DNA from: a bacterium
GTDB taxonomy: Bacteria > Planctomycetota > Planctomycetia > Planctomycetales > Planctomycetaceae
Assembly: GCA_016125225.1 (NCBI GenBank)
Contig: WGME01000018.1
Location: forward strand, 248,001 to 312,000
Direction of reading: 5' to 3'
Length of the DNA: 64,000 nt
Both the position numbers and the translations under genes were made by a program. Positions 1 through 7,437 of this stretch are shown here, in pieces. Within the stretch, counting starts at the first letter, position 1. Each line of letters opens with the position of its first letter. The notes under the pieces were generated by a model that was not told the DNA's origin, searched no databases, and saw nothing but the letters and a program-made list of their open reading frames with translations.

Positions 1-640
1 AAACGGGTTCTCCCACCGTCTTGCCAACCGGCAGGCTTTCCCCGGTGAAAGCACTTTCATCGACCGCCGACTGTCCCGCAACCACTCGGCCATCGACAGG
101 AATTCGCTCTCCCGGCCGCACCAGGAGTTCATCGTTCACGCGGACGTCAGCGATCGGAATGTCGCGTTCATGTCCTGCGTCACTCAGATGAGCGATCGGC
201 GGCTGCAGGGCAAACGTTTCCTGAAAGGCTCTTCGTGCCCGATCGACCGTGAACCCCTCGAGAGATTCCCCGATGAGGCTGATGAGCACGACAATCGCCG
301 CCGTCTGATGTTCGCCCAACGCAATCGCCGCGAGACAAGCCACGCTGAGCGCGAGGTCGGCTCCAAAACGGCCGGAAGCAACGCCATCCAGCGTGTGATA
401 GAGAATCCGTGACCCACCGAGCAACGCCGCCGCCAGAGCCCAGCGATACCCCAGCGGCAACGACCAGCTCACCACGCGGTAGCCGTGCAACACATCAATG
501 AGCAAGAGTGCCGTTACAGCCAAAGTGAGGGCATAGAGCGGTGCACTGCGGTAATGAAACTCGCGACGGGCCAAGTCGGCGGCCTCCCGCGTGGGATCAG
601 ACCGCAGCAACTCGCACATCGATTCAGGAACGTAATGCAT
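1..640 (-). CDS. Heavy-metal-translocating P-type ATPase, N-terminal part (gene runs off the left edge)
   Basis: P1B-type ATPase that would export or import a soft metal ion across the inner membrane. Reading the minus strand from an ATG at 640 gives about 213 residues without a stop. Hydrophobic segments lie at roughly residues 34-50, 64-80 and 95-125, followed by the actuator domain with [15 protein letters not shown] and the TGES motif at residues 199-202, which is diagnostic of P-type ATPases. The phosphorylation (DKTGT) and nucleotide domains lie outside the window. No CxxC heavy-metal-associated domain precedes the first helix; the N-terminus is only about 30 residues, so metal specificity cannot be read. 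The frame stays open upstream of 640, so the start could be further out. The family call is secure, the substrate is not. Confidence 0.85.
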   Translation of the reverse strand, partial: MHYVPESMCELLRSDPTREAADLARREFHYRSAPLYALTLAVTALLLIDVLHGYRVVSWSLPLGYRWALAAALLGGSRILYHTLDGVASGRFGADLALSVACLAAIALGEHQTAAIVVLISLIGESLEGFTVDRARRAFQETFALQPPIAHLSDAGHERDIPIADVRVNDELLVRPGERIPVDGRVVAGQSAVDESAFTGESLPVGKTVGEPV

Positions 641-777
641 TCGAAGACAACAACCTTCGCCACCAACTGCCGCAGCAGGCAGAGATTCCCCCTGCGGACC
701 AACTCTACTGTAAACCCCTGCTCCCCCCGCGTGCCAGTGGGGAGTTTTGCAGGTGGACGGCAGTTGAATGCATCCCG

Positions 778-810
778 TCTTAGCCGCCGGTGAGTCACCG
801 GCGGTCGAAT
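778..810 (+). repeat. REP-like palindromic element, copy 1
   Basis: The element starts TCTTAGCC and contains a perfect 10-bp inverted repeat, CCGCCGGTGA (784-793) and TCACCGGCGG (795-804), around a single central G. It ends TCGAATG. The reverse complement of copy 2 (831-865) has the same TCTTAGCC head, a 10-bp palindrome with one central base, and a CAATG-like tail, so the two are related elements in opposite orientation. Confidence 0.7.
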
Positions 811-830
811 GCTCTGCTTGGCATCGGTGA

Positions 831-865
831 TTCATTGCCCCCCGGTCAATGACCGGGGGCTAAGA
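831..865 (-). repeat. REP-like palindromic element, copy 2 (inverted)
   Basis: A perfect 10-bp inverted repeat, CCCCCGGTCA (839-848) and TGACCGGGGG (850-859), surrounds a central A. Read on the minus strand the element begins TCTTAGCC like copy 1 and ends GCAATG. The stems differ between copies but each is self-complementary, as expected when structure rather than sequence is conserved. The head-to-head pair spans about 88 bp, similar to the BIME arrangement of enterobacterial REP elements. Confidence 0.7.
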
Positions 866-981
866 CTCTGGAATTCCGGCATGAGGCCATTTTTTGTTGA
901 TAGAGTACCGGAACTGGCGTTTATCATGGTTAGCGCCAGCGCTATTCCCATCGTTTCAACTCCACTTCCGGGTGCTTTGCC

Positions 982-2367
982 ATGGTCCGTTATCTGACTA
1001 CCATTGCGGCCTGTCTGCTGATGAGCTCACTAGTCGCCGCGGCTGAGCCGGCGAAGTGGCAGTCGGTCGTGAAGGAAATTGACCCAGGGCGTGATGCCGT
1101 CGCGGGAACGTGGCAGGTGACCGACGGCGGACTGCAGGTGAATGCCGTAAGCGGAGCCCGACTGGCATTGCCGGTGACGGCTCCAGCAGAGTACGACCTG
1201 AAGGTGGACTTCACTCGTCACACCGGGGTCCATTCGGTGGGACTGGTCATCGTTCAGGGAGGACATCAAGTTGCATTCGAAGTTGATGCCTGGGGGGGCC
1301 ATCTCGCCGGGTTTCAGGATATCGGCGGACAAACGATTCAAACGAACGTGTCCCGCAAGAACGACATCTCGCTGGAAAACGGCCGCCGATACACTCTCAC
1401 GGTGGAAGTCCGGAAGAATCAATTGCGTGGGTTGCTTGAAGATCGTGAAATCAGTCTTGTGAAGACCGATGGTCATGATCTGTCATTATCGAATCTGTGG
1501 ACCATGCGATCGCCCCAACAAGTCGGCCTCCTCGCTTGGGACAGTGAAACGACATTTCATACCGTCGAAATGCGGACTCCGATGGGAACACCGATCGCCA
1601 TCGCGGCCCGGTCGCTTCCAGACACTCGCCCCACTCCGACCTCACCCAGGCCGATGCCAAACCCCGCTCCGGCGGTCAATGGAAATGCTCGCGGCAAACG
1701 CGTGCTGATCGTGGTGGCCAACTATCACTTCTTCTATCGGGAATATGGCGAACCACGTGAAGAACTGGAGCGGGCTGGAATTCGCGTGACGGTGGCTGCG
1801 GGTCGACGGGGAATATGCCGTCCGCATGATGGCTCCGGTCAGGGTCCCGATGGTGGCAACGTCACGGCGGAGGTCGCACTCACCGATGTCAATGCCGATG
1901 ATTACGACGCAATTCTGTTCTCCGGCGGTTGGGGAGCCTCGGCATATCAGTACGCTTTCACGGGGCGGTATCTGGACCCCGGTTACAACGGCGACCGGGC
2001 TGTGAAGGCCGAAGTCAATCGGGTCATCAACGACTTTCACAAGCAGGACAAGTACGTCTGCGCTTTGTGCAATGGTGTCTCGGTGTTGGCTTGGGCGCGG
2101 GTGAATGGCAAAAGCCCGCTCGATGGCAAGCGAGTTTGTGCCCCGGTCCGTGAAGCCCCCGCCGGATTTTATGATGGACAACGGGCCCAGCCGAGTTGCC
2201 GCTGGCATCCCGAACGGAATGGGGCGATTCTGTCGCCGCCCGGTGCCATTGGCCGCCCCGATACCGAAGCCGATGACGTGCTGGTCGATGGCCGCATCAT
2301 CACCGGCGAGAACGATCCGTCAGCCCGCGAAATGGGCCGCCGCATCGTGCAGGTGCTGTCGAACTGA
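982..2367 (+). CDS. Secreted DJ-1/PfpI-family protein with N-terminal lectin-like domain
   Basis: A 461-residue exported protein. A signal peptide covers about residues 1-22 (hydrophobic core LTTIAACLLMSSLVAAA). Residues about 25-195 look like a beta-sandwich of the LamG/DUF1080 kind, with the typical GRRYTLTVEVRKNQ and VGLLAWDSETTFH strand patterns. A Pro-rich linker (about 205-235) leads to a DJ-1/PfpI domain (about 238-460) with FSGGWG and a nucleophile elbow ALCNG whose cysteine is residue 363. Family members are glutamine-amidotransferase-like proteases, chaperones or glyoxalases; which activity applies cannot be read here. The carbohydrate-binding-like domain suggests a surface or periplasmic substrate. 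It lies 47 bp before the hydrolase gene at 2415 and is probably cotranscribed with it. Confidence 0.8.
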   Translation: MVRYLTTIAACLLMSSLVAAAEPAKWQSVVKEIDPGRDAVAGTWQVTDGGLQVNAVSGARLALPVTAPAEYDLKVDFTRHTGVHSVGLVIVQGGHQVAFEVDAWGGHLAGFQDIGGQTIQTNVSRKNDISLENGRRYTLTVEVRKNQLRGLLEDREISLVKTDGHDLSLSNLWTMRSPQQVGLLAWDSETTFHTVEMRTPMGTPIAIAARSLPDTRPTPTSPRPMPNPAPAVNGNARGKRVLIVVANYHFFYREYGEPREELERAGIRVTVAAGRRGICRPHDGSGQGPDGGNVTAEVALTDVNADDYDAILFSGGWGASAYQYAFTGRYLDPGYNGDRAVKAEVNRVINDFHKQDKYVCALCNGVSVLAWARVNGKSPLDGKRVCAPVREAPAGFYDGQRAQPSCRWHPERNGAILSPPGAIGRPDTEADDVLVDGRIITGENDPSAREMGRRIVQVLSN

Positions 2368-2414
2368 TATGCTGGCAAGCGGTCCATTCCCCTCATGTCG
2401 CGAGGAATCCGCTC

Positions 2415-3326
2415 ATGATTCGGCACCTGACTCTCTGCTTGGCAATTCTGACTTGTCTCACAGCGACGACTTACGCTCAACGGAACTATCCGCCCGAGTT
2501 GCCGGGTTCCCAGTCGTACATCTACAAGACGGTCGGCGATGTGAAGCTGCCGCTGTATGTCTACAGCCCGAAAGATCATCAGGCGACCGATCACACGCCG
2601 TGCATCGTCTTCTTCTTTGGCGGCGGTTGGGCGAATGGCTCGCCGCAGCAGTTCGAGCAGCAGTGCCAGTACCTGGCTTCCCGCGGAATGGTCGCGATTA
2701 CGGCCGACTACCGCGTTGCCAGTCGGCATGGCGTGAAAGCCGTTGACTGCGTGAAAGACGCCAAGTCGGCGATTCGCTGGGTCCGCGAACATGCCAGCGA
2801 ATTGGGCATCGATCCCGACAAAGTCGTCGCGAGCGGCGGTTCCGCTGGAGGACATCTCGCCGCCTGTGCCGGTGTGATCACTGAGTTCGATGAACCAACG
2901 GAATCTGCGAACATCAGTTCGCGGCCCAATGCAATGGTGCTGTTCAACCCGGCGGTCTCGTTCACCCCTCCCACCGATCCCGTCCGCAAGAAACAGGCGG
3001 AAGGACTGGCCAACCGGACCGGGGTGCCCCCCGAACAGATCTCACCGGCTCATCATGTGGTGAAGGATCTGCCCCCGACATTGATCCTCATCGGTTCCGA
3101 TGACTTCCTGATCGAAGGCAATCGCGAGTTCATCGCAAAGATGGAGGCGGCCGGGAACCGATGTGAACTTGATTTGTACGACGGTCGTTCGCATGGCTTC
3201 TTCAATTACGGCCGCGGCAACAACGCCGACTTCAAAGCAACCACTGCCAGCATGGATCGCTTTCTGACTTCGCTGGGATATCTGCAGGGCAAACCCACAG
3301 TCGACCAGTTCTTCTCGTCGCGATGA
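2415..3326 (+). CDS. Secreted alpha/beta-hydrolase (esterase/lipase, HSL/BD-FAE-like)
   Basis: A 303-residue exported alpha/beta-hydrolase. The signal peptide is residues 1-22 (LTLCLAILTCLTATTYAQ). The oxyanion-hole motif FFFGGGWANG lies near residue 58, the nucleophile elbow GGSAGGH near residue 141, the acid is probably the Asp of GSDDFLIEG, and the catalytic His sits in GRSHGFFNYG. This spacing matches planctomycete esterases often annotated as acetylxylan-esterase or endo-xylanase-like hydrolases. It probably de-esterifies polysaccharide or small esters in the periplasm. An ATG with GAGGAATCCGCTC upstream supports the start. The substrate is unknown. Confidence 0.85.
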   Translation: MIRHLTLCLAILTCLTATTYAQRNYPPELPGSQSYIYKTVGDVKLPLYVYSPKDHQATDHTPCIVFFFGGGWANGSPQQFEQQCQYLASRGMVAITADYRVASRHGVKAVDCVKDAKSAIRWVREHASELGIDPDKVVASGGSAGGHLAACAGVITEFDEPTESANISSRPNAMVLFNPAVSFTPPTDPVRKKQAEGLANRTGVPPEQISPAHHVVKDLPPTLILIGSDDFLIEGNREFIAKMEAAGNRCELDLYDGRSHGFFNYGRGNNADFKATTASMDRFLTSLGYLQGKPTVDQFFSSR

Positions 3327-3398
3327 CGTGATGCGACTGAGTAGCCGACATCACAAAATCTGAAACGGGATCACTCGCAACGGCTGCAGCAATCGCCG

Positions 3399-4523
3399 AT
3401 GATGTCTCCGCGCGCGGATCTTGTGGAGACGATGGTAATGACGATCTGGTCGTGGTCTGAATATCTGGCACCGATTCCCGCCCAAGCCCGGGTCACCTTG
3501 GGCGAGGGGCATACGCCGCTGGTCCGTTCCCGGCGGCTCGGCCCCAGTGTGGGACTCAAGAATCTCTATTTCAAAGTGGAAACCGGCAATCCGTCGGGGT
3601 CCTACAAGGACCGTTTTGCCGTGGTCGCCGTCAGTGACATGGTCGCCCAGGGGAAAGCCACGTGTATTGCGACCTCCAGCGGCAACACCGGAGCCGCACT
3701 CGCTGCTTACTGTGCGGTCGCGGGGATTGCCTGTGAAATCGCGATTGTTGAAGGTGCCCCGATTGGCAAGCTGCGACAGATGCTCGCCTATGGAGCCACG
3801 CTGTATCGCATTCAAGGTTTCGGCATCGACAGCGGTATTTCGAGGCGAGTTTTCGACTGCCTGAAAGCCCGTAGCGCCGAACCTAGCGCGAGTCTGCAGA
3901 TCAGCGCGTTTACGTATTCTCCCGTTGGTATGACCGGGGTGTACTCCCTCTCGTTCGAACTGGCGCAGCAGGCGATCACGGGGTGGGATCACGTCTTCTG
4001 TATGGCGGGGGGCGGCGGGTTGGTCTGGGCTGTCGCCAAGGGCTTCGAGATTCTGCAAACCGCTGGTCAACTCGAACGCATGCCGCTCGTGGAATGTGTG
4101 CAACCCTCAGGCAATAACACCATCGCCGGGCCACTGCGTGCTGGCAAGTCGACAGCCCAGGCGGTGGAATGTACGTCAAAAATCAGTGGCCTGCAGGTTC
4201 CGAACGTGATCGACGGGGACGGTGTCATTGCTGCATGTCATAAAAACGGTGGCACGGGACACGTGGTTGAAGACGAGTTCATCTGGCAGACACAACGGCG
4301 ACTGGCCCGCGAGGAAGGTATCTTCTCGGAACCAGCGGGAGCCACCGCGGTTGCGGGCTGCCTGCAAGCCGCGGCGAGAGGGGAACTCGATCCCGAAGCA
4401 GAAATCTGCTGCCTTGTGTCCGGGTCTGCGTTCAAAGATCCCGCATCGATGGAAGCCATGTCCGCTGATCGCGATTGTCCCCTCATCGATGTGGACGAAC
4501 TGGCCCGACGTCTCGGGACATAA
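3399..4523 (+). CDS. Threonine-synthase-like PLP-dependent enzyme
   Basis: A 374-residue fold-type II PLP enzyme. GEGHTPLV near the N-terminus, GNPSGSYKDR with the Schiff-base lysine, the phosphate-cradle SSGNTGAAL and a Gly-rich MAGGGGLVWAV loop give the threonine synthase / threonine dehydratase architecture. Threonine synthase converts O-phosphohomoserine to threonine, and GEGxTPL with GSxKDR is typical of that subgroup. The protein is cytoplasmic, with no signal peptide. It is somewhat short for classical ThrC, and no other threonine-pathway gene adjoins it, so a paralogue acting on another beta- or gamma-substituted amino acid is possible. In-frame ATGs at 3432 and 3438 are alternative starts because residues 1-14 are not conserved-looking. 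Confidence 0.75.
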   Translation: MMSPRADLVETMVMTIWSWSEYLAPIPAQARVTLGEGHTPLVRSRRLGPSVGLKNLYFKVETGNPSGSYKDRFAVVAVSDMVAQGKATCIATSSGNTGAALAAYCAVAGIACEIAIVEGAPIGKLRQMLAYGATLYRIQGFGIDSGISRRVFDCLKARSAEPSASLQISAFTYSPVGMTGVYSLSFELAQQAITGWDHVFCMAGGGGLVWAVAKGFEILQTAGQLERMPLVECVQPSGNNTIAGPLRAGKSTAQAVECTSKISGLQVPNVIDGDGVIAACHKNGGTGHVVEDEFIWQTQRRLAREEGIFSEPAGATAVAGCLQAAARGELDPEAEICCLVSGSAFKDPASMEAMSADRDCPLIDVDELARRLGT

Positions 4524-4685
4524 GACAATATTGTCCGCAGTCCTTGCTCTCCGGGAAGTCCATGTCCCCCGGATGCCTGACGGGTACGCTGGCATTTCTC
4601 TATGAGCCGCGGTTATACTCCCCGGATTCTGGCCCGGAGCGGGTTCAGCCGGGTGATGTCTCGAAATCGGAAGGTGCACCGCAGA

Positions 4686-5186
4686 ATGGCACGCAAAACT
4701 GCCAGCCGTATGGAGTTACGTCGACAAGCCGAGGCCGTGGAAGCCTCGGGAGGTGAAGCCGCCGCTCCAGCCACCGGGAAAGCCAAAAAGGCCACGGCGA
4801 CAAAAACCAAGCGGACCAAGGAAAAGCCGGTCGCCCGGAAGCGTCTGGTCTGGGTGCTCTACAACGGCAGCATGAAAGAAGAAGGCCGCTTCGCCTACGA
4901 TCAGCGGGCCGCTGCTGAAGAAAAGCTCGAATTGCTGCGGTCGAAATCAAAGAAACTCTACTTCATCCACCCGGTGAAAGAAGTCATTGGCGATCCGTCG
5001 CAGTCGACGGGACTTGCCGCCGCCGAAGCTGCCGCGAAACTCGCTGCCCTCGCGATTCCCGAAATTCCGGATGAACCGGAAGAACCTCTGCCGGATATCG
5101 AAGCAGAGTTTAGTGCCGAGTCGGATGACGATGACTCCGGAGACGATGATGGCGATGCCGACGAAGGCGACTCCGACGAGGAGTAA
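4686..5186 (+). CDS. Conserved hypothetical protein with basic N-terminus and acidic tail
   Basis: A 166-residue protein of unknown function. I chose the ATG at 4686 because GGAAGG sits 9-10 bases before it and residues MARKTASRMELRRQ look like a natural start; the frame is open to an ATG at 4602. Residues 1-55 are Lys/Arg/Ala-rich (KAKKATATKTKRTKEKP). A compact segment follows at about 58-105 (LVWVLYNGSMKEEGRFAY, then KLYFIHPVKEV). The last 30 residues are almost all Asp, Glu, Ser and Gly. The charge polarity suggests binding to nucleic acid or to another charged partner, which is an inference. The gene ends at a strong terminator (5219-5259), so it is transcribed separately from the next gene. 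Confidence 0.75.
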   Translation: MARKTASRMELRRQAEAVEASGGEAAAPATGKAKKATATKTKRTKEKPVARKRLVWVLYNGSMKEEGRFAYDQRAAAEEKLELLRSKSKKLYFIHPVKEVIGDPSQSTGLAAAEAAAKLAALAIPEIPDEPEEPLPDIEAEFSAESDDDDSGDDDGDADEGDSDEE

Positions 5187-5218
5187 TCGATCTAACGCCT
5201 TTCAAAATTGAAACATAC

Positions 5219-5259
5219 GGCCGCGACAGCCTATCTGACTGTCCCGGCCTTTTTCTTTT
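5219..5259 (+). terminator. Rho-independent terminator after the acidic-tail protein gene
   Basis: An 11-base-pair stem with one C-C mismatch pairs GGCCGCGACAG (5219-5229) with CTGTCCCGGCC (5239-5249) around a 9-base loop. It is followed directly by TTTTTCTTTT. This is a textbook intrinsic terminator, 33 bp after the stop codon. Confidence 0.9.
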
Positions 5260-5381
5260 GATGCTCCCGTGAGTTTGTTGAAATCGGTCTGGAGAAAAAC
5301 CATCGATTCTGCTTGAATCCCCACCCCGGAGCCGGAGCCGCTCCTGTCTGCCCAGTACGTTTGATCGCTGAGGGGCGTGTC

Positions 5382-6332
5382 ATGCAAGGATGCCGAGTTT
5401 CGTTGTTCACCGCCATGGTCTGGTTGTTGGCGGCAGTTTCTCCTCAAGCGGCCGAAGACACGGTCAAGCCGGTTGAAGTGACATCTCCCGGAAGCGAACC
5501 CCGGCAGGCGTTGCGATACCACTTTCAGGCCGGGCAGTTCTTGCACTACGAAGTGCTCAGCAAAATCTCAATGAAAAGCCAGTATCAACAGACTGTCGAA
5601 ACCGTTCGGAATGAAACGCAGTCGTGGAAACAGTTCCGCGTGATCACCGTCGACGATCAAGGCATGGCGTTATTGGAACCAGTTGTGGACCGTGCTTTGG
5701 CCACAATCCAATACAACGACGATTCCCCCATCAAATGGGACAGCCAGGAATCGATCGACAAAGACCCGAACCAAGTCCGCGATATCCGTCAGACAATTGG
5801 CAAGCCCATCACGCGGATTCAGGTCAATGCTCAAGGCCAGATTCAGAAAGTCACGCTGCTCGACGGAGCACCAGCGAAACTTGCGGGAGCCGATGCCAAA
5901 GACGCCCGACAGAACTTTCTGGTGACGATGCCCGTGGAACCGGTCGGCGTAGGAGCCACATGGAAAGAACAATTCTATGTGACTGTGACAGCGCAAGGCT
6001 TGCCACCTCAACGGGTGAGCCTGCAACGGCAGTATCAGCTCACAAAGCTCGACGGCAATGTGGCGACCATCTCACTGAAAACCCAGTTGTTGCAGGTGGT
6101 CAACAATCCACAGATTCATCTGCAACTGCTCAATATGACGCCCACGGGCGAAATTGAATTCGATCTCGCCAAAGGTCACCTGCTGTCGCAGCGCATCAGC
6201 GACAGTGATCAGATTGTGGGAGCTTTGGGTCCACAGTCGGTTGTGCAGAGCACGATGGATTTCGTCGAAAGCTGGCGTCCCAGCCCGGCAGGCATTCAAC
6301 CCGCTAAACTCGACACTTCGACGCAGCGGTAA
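5382..6332 (+). CDS. Exported hypothetical protein (DUF6263-like)
   Basis: A 316-residue exported protein. The frame opens at 5313, but the ATG at 5382 follows GAGGGGCG and starts a clean signal peptide (SLFTAMVWLLAAVSPQAA), so it is preferred. The mature part is mainly beta-strand, with YHFQAGQFLHYEVLSKISM near the start and alternating polar strands. This resembles planctomycete periplasmic proteins annotated DUF6263, although I cannot confirm the family. No catalytic motif is visible. It is convergent with the EF-hand gene at 6359-7168, 26 bp away. Confidence 0.7.
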   Translation: MQGCRVSLFTAMVWLLAAVSPQAAEDTVKPVEVTSPGSEPRQALRYHFQAGQFLHYEVLSKISMKSQYQQTVETVRNETQSWKQFRVITVDDQGMALLEPVVDRALATIQYNDDSPIKWDSQESIDKDPNQVRDIRQTIGKPITRIQVNAQGQIQKVTLLDGAPAKLAGADAKDARQNFLVTMPVEPVGVGATWKEQFYVTVTAQGLPPQRVSLQRQYQLTKLDGNVATISLKTQLLQVVNNPQIHLQLLNMTPTGEIEFDLAKGHLLSQRISDSDQIVGALGPQSVVQSTMDFVESWRPSPAGIQPAKLDTSTQR

Positions 6333-6358
6333 CGCGAGGTCCGTCAGCAACATCGCTG

Positions 6359-7168
6359 TCAGTTGCTCGCACTTTTGCCTTTGAGCACGAGGTACTGTGC
6401 GACGAACTGATCCTGCTTCATCGGGAGGGTGGGGGTGATCTTGCCCCGCTCGAACATGCTGCGAGTCCCCCGATTCTGGGACCATTCGTCCGTGGAGATT
6501 TCGCCGTTCTTGTCCTTGTCGACCAGGGAAAAGAAATACTTCGCCTGTCGGACTTCGGTGGAATCGCTTTCCGTAGGTGGAGCCACAGGGGACGCTGGTG
6601 ACGCGGGCTTCTCCGACGCCGCAACACTGGTGGGAGCCAGGGTCTGGGGCGTTGCCGTCACTGTCACCGCAGCGACATTGGAATCATTCAGTTCACGCGC
6701 GGTGAGAAAGCCGTCACCATTACGATCCAGCTGCAGAAACTCTGACAGCTTGGCACGTTCCCATTCGTACAGACCGATCTGGTTGTCGCCATTCTGATCG
6801 AACGGGGCGAACTTGGTGGGCAACCCCTGAACAACCTTGGGTTTGGGGGCAGGCCGACTTGATCCGCGCGAGCCACGGCTATCGCCCCCTCCACGGGATG
6901 AATTTTCCGACCGTTGCTGCATGCCTCGGATGAAGGCGTCACGGGACACTTCTCGGCTCGCGTCCAGACCTGCTTCTTTGAACCGTTCTTTCATTCGGTC
7001 ATCGAGCCGACTCAATTCTTCCCCCGCGATACGACCATCATTATCGCGATCAAGGTAACGGAAGAAACGTTCCTCACGACTTTCATTCTGTGCCCAGGCA
7101 GTCGACTTCACCTGCGCCACGCCCGTACCGATAAAGACTGCGCAGACTACCAAGTTTCGCCAGAGCAT
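6359..7168 (-). CDS. Exported EF-hand calcium-binding protein
   Basis: A 269-residue exported protein with a signal peptide (LVVCAVFIGTGVAQVKSTAWA) and four EF-hand-type loops: DRDNDGRIAGEE, DQNGDNQIGLYE, DRNGDGFLTARE and DKDKNGEISTDE. All keep the 1-3-5-12 acidic or oxygen ligands, so calcium binding is likely. Between the first and second loops is a Ser/Arg/Gly-rich linker (SSRGGGDSRGSRGSSR). Such proteins are abundant in planctomycetes, and their partners are mostly unknown. The gene is divergent from the secretin-like gene at 7438, sharing a 269-bp intergenic region, so a link to the secretion operon is conceivable but not shown. Confidence 0.85.
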   Translation of the reverse strand: MLWRNLVVCAVFIGTGVAQVKSTAWAQNESREERFFRYLDRDNDGRIAGEELSRLDDRMKERFKEAGLDASREVSRDAFIRGMQQRSENSSRGGGDSRGSRGSSRPAPKPKVVQGLPTKFAPFDQNGDNQIGLYEWERAKLSEFLQLDRNGDGFLTARELNDSNVAAVTVTATPQTLAPTSVAASEKPASPASPVAPPTESDSTEVRQAKYFFSLVDKDKNGEISTDEWSQNRGTRSMFERGKITPTLPMKQDQFVAQYLVLKGKSASN

Positions 7169-7437
7169 AGCCGCCCTTTCGTCGAACGGGTGGAAACGGG
7201 ACCGGTGTAATTAACCCCGGGAGCCGCTATTACAGATCGGTTATGCCAACCACGGACGAGAAAAACAATCGGTTGTGGTATGGAAGTCACAGAATCATCA
7301 GAAGTTGCAGCAGAATCAAGAACTCGCGAAACCGTAAGATCGGAATTGGGGTTGAACAGAGAGGGCCGAACGTCGTGGGGGAAATTTCGCACCACCCGGT
7401 AGCGACAAATCGACGTAAGGTACGATCGGATACAAAG

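Larger units (their letters stand above)
641..981. other. Gene-less stretch between divergent genes, with two REP-like palindromes
   Basis: This 341-bp interval separates the P-type ATPase (minus) from the DJ-1/PfpI gene (plus). Short open frames here are Arg-rich and have no ribosome-binding site, so I call none. The notable content is the palindrome pair listed separately at 778-810 and 831-865. I could not pick a convincing -35/-10 pair for either gene. Confidence 0.6.

Noticed and set aside
778-865. The palindromes considered as rho-independent terminators
   Set aside because: Neither stem is followed by a T-run, and both lie far from the neighbouring stop codons.
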